Part shown: piece after piece, positions 45,651-57,339 of the stretch
How positions within the stretch are numbered: the first letter of the stretch is position 1
How the letters are laid out: every line of letters starts with the position of its first letter
DNA from: Tannerellaceae bacterium
GTDB taxonomy: Bacteria; Bacteroidota; Bacteroidia; Bacteroidales; Tannerellaceae
NCBI GenBank assembly: GCA_031255855.1
Contig: JAIRRS010000017.1
Location: forward strand, 44,857 to 108,856
Reading direction: 5' to 3'
DNA length: 64,000 bases
Program-made: the position numbers and the translations under genes
The notes under the pieces: model-generated
What the model saw: the letters and a program-made list of their open reading frames with translations, nothing else
Databases searched by the model: none
Told to the model about the DNA's origin: nothing

Positions 45651-45724
45651 ATCTGGATGAATGGGGGAAAACATCCCAATGATCTTGGACGATCATCCCA
45701 ATGAAACCGGGAGAACATCCAGAT
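45651..45724. repeat. Dispersed palindromic intergenic repeat, copy B
   Basis: Bases 45672-45703 are the exact reverse complement of 7516-7547. They are enclosed by a further inverted pair, ATCTGGATG (45651-45659) and CATCCAGAT (45716-45724). The element lies between metA and the 3' end of the kinase/regulator pseudogene, that is, upstream of metA and downstream of the pseudogene. Confidence 0.75.
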
Positions 45725-45746
45725 GTTTTTTTATTCTAATAAATGG

Positions 45747-47340
45747 TCAATTGTTGACAGAAAGCACATATCCTTTTTTAGTCAACGATACAATCGCCAC
45801 AGACGAATCATTGCTTAATGCCTTTCTTAAGTAGGTGATTTGTACATTCAGGGCGAGAGAATTGGCGTAGGAGTCGTTTCCCCATACGGCGGAGAGGATG
45901 AAGTCGCGGCTGACGGCTGTGTTGAGATTTTTGGCCAGTATGCGGAGGATTTCGGCTTGGCGCGAGGTTATCAGCGTCTTGCTGTTGTCTGTCCGAAGCT
46001 CGTTCGTGTTGTAGTTGAACACCGTTTGGGCGAAACAATATGTCTCTTCTTCCAATTGTTCTGCCGGATTCGCGTAGAAGCGTTCCTGTATACGCGCCAA
46101 CAGCTCCTCAGGATAAAAAGGCTTTGCCAGGTAATCGTTTCCTTTGAGGCTGAAACCTTTGAGACGGTCGCTCTTGTCCGAGCGGTCGGACAGGAAAAAA
46201 ATAAGCGTATGTTTATTTTTTTCACGTATTTTTTCAGCTACTTCAAAGCCATTTAATCCGGGCATGTTGATATCAAGCAATACAAGGTCGGGGTTAAGCC
46301 ACAGTTCCCGGCCTTTCCTGTGGGCATTGATTGTTATTTCCACCTCTCTGTCCGAATATTTCACGGCATTTTCTATCAGGTTGCCCAAAATATTGGCAAT
46401 GTGCACCGGATCGGCCTCAATCCAGGGCGATCCCATTTCGTACGTAGCCGATAACTGCACATTTTTACCTGCCGGAATATGGGTCAGCCTGACCACCTTA
46501 TCGATCAGCTCCTTTAAATTAAATTTCACCGGACGGAGTGAAGTAGATTCACTATCAGCACACATCATGTCTTTCAACTTCGTAAGGTAAACAGACAGGT
46601 TGTCGAGTTCGAACATCGAGTCTTGCACTACCTGTTCGGCTACTTCTTCGTCAGAGCGCATCTCTTTGTCGCCCAGAAAGGAAACAAAGGCTTTTAGCGT
46701 TTGGACAGGCCGCTTCAACTCGTGAATCATCGTGTTTACGAAACTCTCCCGCAGTTCGCCCAGCTTCTTTTGTTTCATAATCGTCTTGATCTGGAATACC
46801 AGGCAACCGATTAACAACAAAATCAATCCCAATGCCACGAGCAACTGTATCGCCATCTTTCCGAAAAGCGGCTGCGGAGGAATCGACGCGTTGATTACTA
46901 CTCCTTTTTGTTCGAAAGGACTATATGTATACCAAACATTAATACCGGGATAAAGAAACGTCCCTGATTTTTCCCAGTGCGACACATAATGGATCGTATC
47001 GGTCTCCTGCCAAGGCTGTATCGCATAATGGATATCGTCAAGATCGGTTGCCAGAATGGAATCTAATAATGCCTCACAAAAAGGATTCGTGAAATTTACG
47101 AGCGCCCGGTCGATGGCAACATGCATACTGTCGGGCGACATCTCTGTGTTAATAAATAAATGTAAACGGATAGAATCTTTCGGCAATACCGGACGCGGCA
47201 ACGAATCCCTTTCCTCCGATTCAAAAGCCTTCCGGGTATAATACAAGCCTTTGATTAAATAACCAATACGCCTGTACTCCTATCAACAATAATGCAGAAA
47301 GCAGAGAAAGCGCCCAAATAATCCGTATGCGTCGTTCCAT
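45747..47340 (-). pseudogene. Broken histidine kinase / response regulator fusion
   Basis: The main frame (47246 to 45747, 499 codons from a TTG) encodes a periplasmic part, a membrane helix (IQLLVALGLILLLIGCLVF), a HisKA box with His175 (NTMIHELKRPVQ) and the start of the ATPase domain with its N-box (NILGNLIENAVKYSD). At residue 317/318 (base 46295) it changes abruptly into a response regulator receiver lacking its first 45 or so residues (NPDLVLLDINMPGLNGFEV), then a winged-helix DNA-binding domain. The G1, F and G2 ATP boxes are absent. Upstream, an ATG at 47340 with a consensus promoter starts a membrane helix (RIIWALSLLSALLLIGVQAYW) that runs out of frame after 39 codons at 47224, so the N-terminus is cut off by an indel near 47247-47262. 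Most likely two adjacent genes merged by deletion and now decaying. Confidence 0.8.
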
Positions 47341-47360
47341 TTTTACATAATTTTCCCAAA

Positions 47361-47368
47361 CAAAGATA
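47361..47368 (-). promoter_or_regulatory. -7 promoter element of the kinase pseudogene
   Basis: Minus-strand TATCTTTG, exact TAnnTTTG, 20 nt before the ATG at 47340. It supports 47340 as the original start. Confidence 0.55.
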
Positions 47369-47466
47369 AAAGCGCATTCCCACATTACAATGTATGCGTC
47401 AATATTTTTATCCGCCCCGTAATATTTCAGTAATAAAAATATCCCATCGATATGCTGCCTCTCTCC

Positions 47467-47474
47467 TATTTTTG
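47467..47474 (+). promoter_or_regulatory. -7 promoter element of the GLPGLI gene
   Basis: TATTTTTG, exact TAnnTTTG, 24 nt before the ATG at 47499; divergent from the kinase promoter. Confidence 0.55.
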
Positions 47475-47498
47475 CCTAAAACATAAGATAAACACGAT

Positions 47499-48229
47499 AT
47501 GAAAACAAAAATCATTATTATATTCCTGATATTAACCATTTTACAAATCACATGGGTAGAAGCGCAAATGAATATAAAAATAATCAATACAGATAATATA
47601 CAACAATCAAATCCAATAGATGACGCCATACTCACGGTGCAATATCAAACGACATTTATACCTGATACTGCAAAGCCTGAAAAACCAATTGATGAAATGA
47701 TGATGCTTAAAATTGGAAAGAGGAGTTCAGTTTATTACAGTTATGCCGGTTTCCTTTCTGATTCGGTTCTCCGGAACTTGGTAACGAAGAAGGCTTCTCC
47801 GGATGTAATTACCGAGCAGATGAAGCAGTACAATAGCCAGATCTTTGCCGGAAAGCGGTATGCCGTTTCCGCGGCCGGGAATGGACAGCATGGTATACGC
47901 CTGAAATCGCACGCGGCGAAGGTCCTTGGAAATTAAATGGCCTTCCGGGACTTATCCTGAAGGCTTCCGATAGTAAAGGGCATTACACATTTGAGGCAAC
48001 AGGTTTGTCTCAAGCAAACCTGGAAGAAAAGATTGACTTCGGCGCAAACGGTTATGAACCTATTTCGCGCAAAAACCTCAACAAGATGTACGAACGTCAC
48101 GCCACCGACCCGGTAGGCTTTGCCAAAGCATCCGCACCCAATGTCACCATCCATATCGTAGATAAAGATGGTCAACCTATGAAAAATCCCAAAAACACTC
48201 CTTATAATCCAATAGAAATAACAGAATAA
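47499..48229 (+). pseudogene. Frameshifted GLPGLI-family exported protein gene
   Basis: The ATG frame gives a signal peptide (FLILTILQITWVEAQ) and about 110 residues of a GLPGLI N-terminus (ILTVQYQTTFIPDTA), then leaves the family pattern and stops at 47936. A second frame, open from 47837 to 48229, carries the family core: CRKAVCRFRGREWTAWYTPE, then GPWKLNGLPGLILKASDSKG with the literal GLPGLI motif, and the tail to NPIEITE. The break lies about 47829-47842, and the join looks shorter than intact relatives, so a deletion with frameshift is likely. GLPGLI proteins are periplasmic and usually encoded with an outer-membrane receptor, as here. Confidence 0.85.
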
Positions 48230-48465
48230 TTTAATAAATAATATATTATGAATCGATACAATCAATTATAGATCAGATAACAAGATATTAAACACGAATA
48301 TAATATATAATATATAATATATTAAATAATATTTTAATAACTAATTATATCTATTATTCTAAATATATGATATATACATTAAACAATGTATGGATATGAT
48401 TATATATTATATTATAATAATTTGATAATTTGATAATTTGATAATTTGATAAATAAAAAAAAATA
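48230..48465 (+). other. Extremely AT-rich spacer with tandem repeats
   Basis: Almost entirely A/T, with a 3 x 7-bp TAATATA repeat at 48301-48321 and the 4 x 8-bp array at 48419-48450. The bias continues into the first 100 bases of the receptor gene, then stops sharply. No gene or hairpin terminator is evident. Confidence 0.7.
48419..48450 (+). repeat. Four perfect 8-bp tandem repeats (AATTTGAT) upstream of the receptor gene
   Basis: Four uninterrupted copies end 15 bp before the ATG at 48466. Each unit contains TTTG preceded by ATAA/TAA, close to the -33 and -7 elements of Bacteroidetes promoters. Copy-number change would alter promoter or leader spacing. Confidence 0.85.
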
Positions 48466-51012
48466 ATGAATAACAAATATAAAATAATTAAAATATATTC
48501 ATACTCAAATATCCATTATCGAATTATTATTATCATTCTATTATTCAATTATTCAGTCATTGAGTTAATAAACGCGCAGCATCTATTCCACGGGATGGTG
48601 ACAGAAGCCGCAACGGGACGGCCTGTCGAAATGGCGACTGTGCAGCTCCTCAAGGGAAAGGATGAGGGTATTATTAGTTATACATTTACGGATCATAGAG
48701 GAGCTTTTACTTTATCGTCCAAACAGACGTATGACTCGTACCGGATTATTGTTTCATTGCTTGGTTATAAATCGTGGGAAGATCTTGCCTGGCCGGACGA
48801 GGCGCTCCATATCAAACTAGAGGAACAAACCATCAACCTGAAAGAGGTGGAAATCCGTCCGGGGCGCGTTTGGGGCCAGCGGGATACCGTCAATTATGAT
48901 GTGACGCAATTCCTTACATCGCGGGATGAAAGTATCAAAGACGTGATAAAAAAATTGCCCGGGCTCGACGTAGACGACCTCGGCCGGATTACCTACAACG
49001 GAAAAGACATCAGTAATTTTTATGTGGAAGGCATGGATTTGACGGATGATCGCTATGGACAGATTGCCAATAATCTGGATGCCAAGGCGGTAGAAACCGT
49101 ACAGCTTTTGGAGAATCACCAGCCTATCCGTATCCTGCAAGACAAAATAAAGACCGATAACATTGCCTTGAACCTCAAACTGAAGCCTGAGTTCCGTTCC
49201 AAATGGATGCTTACTCTTCGGGGTGGACTGGGAGCATCGCCATTCCTCCGGGAAGGTTCGGCCAATGTCATGCGCCTCAGCCGGAAGAGCCAAAGCGCCT
49301 ACATCTATAAAGGGGATAACACCGGCAAAGATGTGACCGACGAACAGCTTCGTTTTTTTGAGAATTATAACGGGAAACTACCCGAACCGGAAGCCGTTTC
49401 GTTCCTGAGTCAGCCTTCAATCATGACCCCGCTGAAGAAAGAACGTTTACTCTTCAATGATGTCCATAGTCTGTCTGCCAACCGCCTCTACCGACTGAAC
49501 GAAACTACCCAACTACGCCTGAATACCGGATATACCCACGATGTCCGCCGACAGGAACGGGGAAGCAAAACGACCTATTTCCAAGCGTCCGACAGCATCT
49601 ATATCGCCGAACAAAGCGACAGCCGCATCCGTACCGACCAGGCAGAGGTAAGCCTCAATCTGGAGAATAATGCCGACAATTATTTCCTTAGTAATCGTTT
49701 CAAGATGCATAGCGACTGGGGCGGAAGTACTTCCCTGTTTACGGGAAATTCACCTGCAAACCAGCAAATCAAGACTGGTGACCTGGGTCTTCGCAACGAC
49801 TTTCGGAATCTATGGAATCCCGGTGATTATACGTTCGAAGCCCGTTCGTTGGCGCGCTATAACCATTTGCCATCGGAATTGGTTGTCGACAACCGTTGCG
49901 AACGCCATCACCTGAATCATTTTTATACGGATAACTCTTTTTCTTTTATCCGTAAAAAAGGACTGGTAAACCATCAATACAGCGCAGGCATAGCCGGACA
50001 AGTGAACAATATTAAGAATGGCTTCAACCTGTATGCCATCCCTTCGTGGCAATTGAACCAGACAAAATGGTATGGGAACTTATCGCTTCCGATGGTGTGG
50101 ACGAATTATCCCGAAGGTGGCATTTCGCGCGTGGCCGTAAATCCATCGGCAACGTTTCATTACAAATTCAATTATGCGTGGCGGTTTTCGCTCTCGGGCA
50201 GTTACCGTGAACAATATGGGGATCTCCTTAATTTTTTGTCGCTTCCCTATCAAACCGACTACCGACATGCCATCTGTGGGAATGGGAGACTTCCGGTACA
50301 ACGGTTCCGGCATTATTCTGTGTACGGAGAATACAAACGGACGGTCCAAGAGTTTTTTGCTTCGCTCTCGTTGAACCATACACGTAATGGATCGAACCGG
50401 ATTTACGAACAGCTATTCGAGGAAAACCAAATGATACTTACCTCGCACCAATTATCGAACAGGGGCGACGGTTGGTCGCTACGGGGTACAATTTCCAAAG
50501 GCTTTTACAACTTGGGGATGAAGACTTCGCTGGATTATCAGTTCAGCCGCAACCGGGGCGAACAAATAAGCAAAGGTGAGCGTCTGCCATTCACCGCCGG
50601 TTTTATGCAATTTGAGCCGAAGATCAGTTGGTCGCCATCCAGATATATCGAAGCATCGTACCAGTCTACCTTCCGCTATGGTGGCAGTACGATTGGTCAG
50701 GATACCCATTTGTCTCCGCTATGGAATATCATTCAGAAAGCAAACGTTTCGTACGAGCTTTTCCCTTTTGAAGTCAACCTGTCGGCAGATTATTACTACA
50801 ACGATGTAAGCCGTAGCCAATCGGTCAATGCCATCTTCACCGACATATCATTCCGTTTTAAGCACGGCCGTTGGCTATTCGAAGCTTCCGCCACCAATCT
50901 ATTCAACAAAAAGCAATACTGCTATACTGAATACACCTCCCTCCAAAGCTATTCCTCCTGGATTAACATCCGCGGATGCGAATTCCTCCTTGCGGCCAGA
51001 TATAAATTTTGA
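48466..51012 (+). CDS. Outer membrane receptor: CarboxypepD_reg + TonB-plug-like + beta-barrel
   Basis: 848 residues with an Ile-rich signal peptide ending INAQ. Residues about 40-115 are a CarboxypepD_reg-like domain (FHGMVTEAATGRPVEMATV); about 120-220 a plug-like domain (DESIKDVIKKLPGLDVDDLG, YVEGMDLTDDRYGQIANNLD); the rest is beta-barrel ending in Phe (AARYKF). The barrel looks intact. This class forms a pair with GLPGLI proteins in Bacteroidetes, often beside a two-component system, and is thought to take part in outer-membrane transport; the substrate is unknown. Its partner gene and the adjacent kinase/regulator are both broken, so its expression may now depend on the AT-rich upstream region. 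Confidence 0.85.
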   Translation: MNNKYKIIKIYSYSNIHYRIIIIILLFNYSVIELINAQHLFHGMVTEAATGRPVEMATVQLLKGKDEGIISYTFTDHRGAFTLSSKQTYDSYRIIVSLLGYKSWEDLAWPDEALHIKLEEQTINLKEVEIRPGRVWGQRDTVNYDVTQFLTSRDESIKDVIKKLPGLDVDDLGRITYNGKDISNFYVEGMDLTDDRYGQIANNLDAKAVETVQLLENHQPIRILQDKIKTDNIALNLKLKPEFRSKWMLTLRGGLGASPFLREGSANVMRLSRKSQSAYIYKGDNTGKDVTDEQLRFFENYNGKLPEPEAVSFLSQPSIMTPLKKERLLFNDVHSLSANRLYRLNETTQLRLNTGYTHDVRRQERGSKTTYFQASDSIYIAEQSDSRIRTDQAEVSLNLENNADNYFLSNRFKMHSDWGGSTSLFTGNSPANQQIKTGDLGLRNDFRNLWNPGDYTFEARSLARYNHLPSELVVDNRCERHHLNHFYTDNSFSFIRKKGLVNHQYSAGIAGQVNNIKNGFNLYAIPSWQLNQTKWYGNLSLPMVWTNYPEGGISRVAVNPSATFHYKFNYAWRFSLSGSYREQYGDLLNFLSLPYQTDYRHAICGNGRLPVQRFRHYSVYGEYKRTVQEFFASLSLNHTRNGSNRIYEQLFEENQMILTSHQLSNRGDGWSLRGTISKGFYNLGMKTSLDYQFSRNRGEQISKGERLPFTAGFMQFEPKISWSPSRYIEASYQSTFRYGGSTIGQDTHLSPLWNIIQKANVSYELFPFEVNLSADYYYNDVSRSQSVNAIFTDISFRFKHGRWLFEASATNLFNKKQYCYTEYTSLQSYSSWINIRGCEFLLAARYKF

Positions 51013-51104
51013 AACGTATGAAAAAGGTTTGCAAAGGGGATGGGTCGAACCCCGTCTTATTATATGGGGGGTATGGGGGCTTTAATGTGAGCATGAATCC
51101 TGAA

Positions 51105-51136
51105 TTGACAATGGAGTATAAACCTTCCATTGTCAA
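51105..51136. repeat. Inverted repeat of the GACAATT heptamer family
   Basis: TTGACAATGGA (51105-51115) and TCCATTGTCAA (51126-51136) form a perfect 11-bp stem with a 10-nt loop, and CTGTCAC follows. It shares the words GACAATGGA and ATTGTCAACTGTCA with the rsmG arrays. It sits between the convergent receptor and dapA genes and may also end transcription. Confidence 0.7.
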
Positions 51137-51153
51137 CTGTCACGTTTCATTGC

Positions 51154-52047
51154 TCAGCAACGAATGCTGAGTTGCCGAAGTACGTTCCGTATTTTTTCGA
51201 AAGTTGTTATGCGTGTCGGGACTAAGGGGAGGCGCAGTTTGTTTTCAATGTAGCCCATTGCGTTTAGCATGCTCTTTACACCAGCGGGGTTTCCGTCTAC
51301 AAATAATAAATCGAATAACTCTGTAAAACTATGGTGAATCGTACGTGCGCTGTCGTAATCTCCGGCCAAAGCCAAGCGCACCATTCGGCTGAATTCGCGT
51401 GGAAAAGCATTTCCAATAACAGAAATCACCCCGATAGCTCCTAAGGTAATCAACGGAAAGGTTATCCCGTCATCGCCGGATATAACATTAAAGTTTGCCG
51501 GTTTATTTTTGATAATATCGTCCATCTGGGTAATATTACCTGAGGCTTCTTTCACGGCAATTACGTTCTTACATTCCCGGGCAATCCGTAAAGTAGTTTC
51601 AGCCGTCATATTTACGCCCGTTCGTCCCGGCACGTTATACAACACGATAGGCAAACGGGTAGCTTCGGAAACTGCTTTGTAGTGCTGGTAAAGTCCTTCT
51701 TGCGAAGGTTTATTGTAATAAGGAGTTACGGAAAGGATAGCATCCACTCCTTCTAAATTTCCATGTTTTAATTTCTCAACGGTAGAGCGGGTACAATTTC
51801 CACCGACCCCTGTCACGATAGGAATACGCCCGCGTACTTTTGTAACAATAAGGTGAACGATTTTGTCTTTTTCTTCTTCAGTAAGTGTCGGAGTTTCGGC
51901 TGTGGTTCCTAAAACGACCAAATAGTCAGTCCCATTTTGTAATTGGTAGTCTACCAATTTGGCCAGCGTATCATAGTCGACACTATCATCGTCCTTAAAA
52001 GGAGTAATCAATGCTACTCCCATCCCTTTTAAATTTACATCAACCAT
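51154..52047 (-). CDS. dapA: 4-hydroxy-tetrahydrodipicolinate synthase
   Basis: 297 residues from ATG 52047 (MVDVNLKGMGVALITPF); the longer frame to 52083 contains the promoter. The catalytic Lys166 is in VIAVKEASGN and Tyr137 in LYNVPGRTGVN; GTTAETPTL supplies the pyruvate-binding Thr pair. It condenses pyruvate with aspartate semialdehyde in lysine and diaminopimelate synthesis. It is last in the ligA run but has its own -7 element at 52081-52088. A small hairpin CTCAGCA/TGCTGAG (51154-51172) overlaps the stop codon. Confidence 0.96.
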   Translation of the reverse strand: MVDVNLKGMGVALITPFKDDDSVDYDTLAKLVDYQLQNGTDYLVVLGTTAETPTLTEEEKDKIVHLIVTKVRGRIPIVTGVGGNCTRSTVEKLKHGNLEGVDAILSVTPYYNKPSQEGLYQHYKAVSEATRLPIVLYNVPGRTGVNMTAETTLRIARECKNVIAVKEASGNITQMDDIIKNKPANFNVISGDDGITFPLITLGAIGVISVIGNAFPREFSRMVRLALAGDYDSARTIHHSFTELFDLLFVDGNPAGVKSMLNAMGYIENKLRLPLVPTRITTFEKIRNVLRQLSIRC

Positions 52048-52080
52048 AAGGAATATATTCCATTTTGTTATTTTGTCGCA

Positions 52081-52088
52081 CAAAAGTA
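52081..52088 (-). promoter_or_regulatory. -7 promoter element of dapA
   Basis: Minus-strand TACTTTTG, exact TAnnTTTG, 33 nt before the ATG at 52047. Confidence 0.6.
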
Positions 52089-52099
52089 AAGAATTTATA

Positions 52100-54642
<2,543 letters not shown>

Positions 54643-54812
54643 CTAATCTTACATTGCCAATCCATAACGTATCTCCCGTCGAACCCATATAGGCCCTCCG
54701 CAGCCGGATGAAAATTGTAAGAAATGCTAAAATACGTATTATTTTTCTTCCCGCCGTAACACGTTTTTGTTTTTTTAAGATTAAAGGGGGTCTGTTTATT
54801 TTCTTTAGCTGT

Positions 54813-55907
54813 TTATATCTCGTATTTCCAGTTGTGGAGAGCCATCTGCCAGTTTTTTTCAACTATTTTTATTGTCCTTTCGTCGTATTTGTATCTGTTT
54901 TTCTTGTAACCTCTCTTTTTATCCAGGTATTTCTGGATATTGTCTTTGGATTCGGTAAAACCGGGCAGATCCAACTGCTTATAAATATCTTCCGCCATTC
55001 CGAATGGATCAGTTTCGAAGTCTTCGAATTTTATTTCCATCAGGTGATTTGCCGGAATCAGATTTTTTTCGTTTTCGTATTTGTAATACAAACGTTTGAA
55101 TATTTCAATAATATTCTGTTCAAGTTCGTCGTTTGCAATGTCGTGCAGCTTGAGCGGCAATATGGTATTCGAGAAAAAATTACGGGTACTTTCTAATACG
55201 GTGTACGGATTCCGCTTCAGATAGAGGAACTTGGCATTGGGAAACATCTCCAGCAGTGTTTTAATACGCCCTGTATGCGGAGGGTTTTTGCTCAGGAATT
55301 GTACTCCTTTCGTGTTCCAAAGGGAAATTTTAATCAGCCTGAGGAATGTTTCTTTAAACACCCGCCGCTCTTCCTCGGTGATAGTATTGAACAACAGGAA
55401 ACGTTCGCAATACTCCATCATATGCTTGGGAAGATACCAGAAATTATAATACGAATAAGGCATCATGTTAGACAAGGCAAACTCTTCTTCCTGTGGCAAA
55501 TCAACATCCAGTTCCAGATTGTCGGCAGGGCGCGAATGAGGCATTAACATGGACAGGCATTTCTTGAAAAATGGTTGTCCGAATAACATCTGATTGGGAA
55601 AAACTGTCTGATATGTCGTGTTGTAACCAAAATGTTCATCACAGGCAAATACATTATGCACAAAAGTGGTTCCGCAACGCCAATGACCTATAATAAAAAA
55701 AGGATCCACCTCCAGCGGTTTCTTTTCCAACTTTTTTAACCGGCTTCTTTCGATAGGCAAACACATGCTCAAAATCGTCGAACCGGCCTTGGTAAGACAG
55801 AATTTTTTCCTGAACTTCTTTTCAACAATCCTTCCTTTTGTTATCTCATCCAGTGTTTTAGAGTCTGCTCCCACCAATGGGGTAACCGGTATCTTCTGAA
55901 AATCCAT
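54813..55907 (-). CDS. PAPS-dependent sulfotransferase
   Basis: 364 residues, no signal peptide. The 5'-phosphosulfate loop is FFIIGHWRCGTTFVHNVFA and the 3'-phosphate block LYLKRNPYTVLESTRNFF; a conserved SKNPPHTGRI precedes it. This is the sulfotransferase_3 family, which moves the sulfuryl group of PAPS to a hydroxyl or amine. It is encoded right behind cysC-cysD-cysN, so its donor is made by the same operon. The acceptor is not given by sequence; gut Bacteroides relatives in similar clusters have been linked to sulfation of cholesterol and other steroids. Cysteine synthesis is unlikely, since no PAPS reductase is nearby. Confidence 0.88.
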   Translation of the reverse strand: MDFQKIPVTPLVGADSKTLDEITKGRIVEKKFRKKFCLTKAGSTILSMCLPIERSRLKKLEKKPLEVDPFFIIGHWRCGTTFVHNVFACDEHFGYNTTYQTVFPNQMLFGQPFFKKCLSMLMPHSRPADNLELDVDLPQEEEFALSNMMPYSYYNFWYLPKHMMEYCERFLLFNTITEEERRVFKETFLRLIKISLWNTKGVQFLSKNPPHTGRIKTLLEMFPNAKFLYLKRNPYTVLESTRNFFSNTILPLKLHDIANDELEQNIIEIFKRLYYKYENEKNLIPANHLMEIKFEDFETDPFGMAEDIYKQLDLPGFTESKDNIQKYLDKKRGYKKNRYKYDERTIKIVEKNWQMALHNWKYEI

Positions 55908-55914
55908 CCTTTTT

Positions 55915-57339
55915 TTATTTTATTATTCTTATTTCAATTCCCTGATACTTCAATTCTTTCTGAATTTTTTCAATTGCCCGGTAATGTTCTTTGCCTATAC
56001 CTAAACGGTTCAGGTCTATCACAACCAACATATCTTCTCCCTGCAAATCCTTCGCGTCGATTTTCCCGATAATCATCCCCACGGCAGATGTATTATTCGT
56101 TACCGGATCAATCAAGATAAATGCTCCCGTCTGCTTATTGGATTTATATGGGTCGAAGAATAATTCTTTTCCGGTTGTAAAATAGACCTTGCCTATTTCA
56201 TTCAGTTCCAGATTTTCTGCCGGAGAATGTTCCATCGTATTCACATTCACTTTATACCGCACGCTGTCGATATGGGCACGGGTTGTATTTGTTGTTTGCT
56301 TCAGGTAAAATTGTTTATCGGTATCCATCGGCTCCTCGTCCATCCACACAAGCATTGCTTCGAAATTGCGTCCCGACAGCGGTAAATCATCCGGATGCAC
56401 CAGCATGTCGCCTCTGGAAACGTCTATCTCGTCTTCCAATGTAATGGCAATACTTTGCGGAGGAAATGCGTATTCCACTTCTCCTTCGTAGACAACTATA
56501 CTTTTTACCCGCGACGTTTTGCCGGAAGGAAGGGCCGTCACAGCATCTCCTTTATGTACAATACCACCGGCCATCTTACCGCTGAAACCCCGGAAATCTT
56601 GTCCGGGACGCAATACATATTGCACCGGAAAGCGGAAGTTTTCATAATTCCTGTCACGGTCTATCGGTACCGATTCAAGGTGTCCAAGTAGAGAAACACC
56701 TTTATACCAAGGGGTACGCTTGCTTTTGGAAACCACGTTGTCGCCATCCAACGCCGACAAAGGGATACAAGTGATATCCGGTATTCCCAATGGTTCCACA
56801 AACCGGAGGTAATCGTCGACAATTTTGTCGAAAGCATCTTGGCTAAACCCAATCAAGTCCATTTTATTGACTGCTAATACCACCTGTTTTATCCCTAAAA
56901 GAGATACTAAAAATGTATGCCTGCGGGTTTGGGTGATTACTCCCGAACGGGCATCTACCAATATGATAGCCAAGTTGGCCGTCGAGCCGCCGGTAATCAT
57001 ATTGCGGGTATATTGTTCATGTCCCGGCGTGTCGGCAATAATAAATTTACGATTATTCGTACTGAAATAACGGTAGGCCACATCAATGGTTATCCCTTGT
57101 TCGCGTTCGGCTTTCAAACCATCCAACAATAAGGCATAATCGATATGGTCGCCCGCATTTCCCATGCGTTTGCTGTCGCGTTCAAGGGCGTCCAGTTGGT
57201 CTTCGTATATTTTTTTGCTGTCGAACAAAAGCCGGCCGATCAGTGTCGATTTCCCGTCGTCTACCGAACCGGCAGTCAGGAAACGTAACAGATCTTTCTG
57301 TTCATCCTTGCCGAGGTATTCTTCAATTGAACAAATCAT
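55915..57339 (-). CDS. cysN: Sulfate adenylyltransferase subunit 1 (GTPase)
   Basis: 474 residues, an EF-Tu-like GTPase: G1 in [16 protein letters not shown]3 in [14 protein letters not shown]4 in AVNKMDLI, followed by two beta-barrel domains. CysN couples GTP hydrolysis to APS formation by CysD. It lacks a fused APS-kinase domain, consistent with the separate cysC in this cluster. The ATG overlaps the cysD stop by one base (TAATG), so translation is coupled. Confidence 0.96.
   Translation of the reverse strand: MICSIEEYLGKDEQKDLLRFLTAGSVDDGKSTLIGRLLFDSKKIYEDQLDALERDSKRMGNAGDHIDYALLLDGLKAEREQGITIDVAYRYFSTNNRKFIIADTPGHEQYTRNMITGGSTANLAIILVDARSGVITQTRRHTFLVSLLGIKQVVLAVNKMDLIGFSQDAFDKIVDDYLRFVEPLGIPDITCIPLSALDGDNVVSKSKRTPWYKGVSLLGHLESVPIDRDRNYENFRFPVQYVLRPGQDFRGFSGKMAGGIVHKGDAVTALPSGKTSRVKSIVVYEGEVEYAFPPQSIAITLEDEIDVSRGDMLVHPDDLPLSGRNFEAMLVWMDEEPMDTDKQFYLKQTTNTTRAHIDSVRYKVNVNTMEHSPAENLELNEIGKVYFTTGKELFFDPYKSNKQTGAFILIDPVTNNTSAVGMIIGKIDAKDLQGEDMLVVIDLNRLGIGKEHYRAIEKIQKELKYQGIEIRIIK

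Noticed and set aside
45747..47246. Normal one-component hybrid two-component regulator
   Set aside because: Bacteroidetes hybrid regulators keep full ATPase and receiver domains; here both are cut at the junction and the first membrane helix is out of frame.
51030..51060. GGGTCGAACCCC resembling a tRNA T-arm downstream of the receptor gene
   Set aside because: No acceptor, D or anticodon stems fit around it; it is more likely a chance hairpin.
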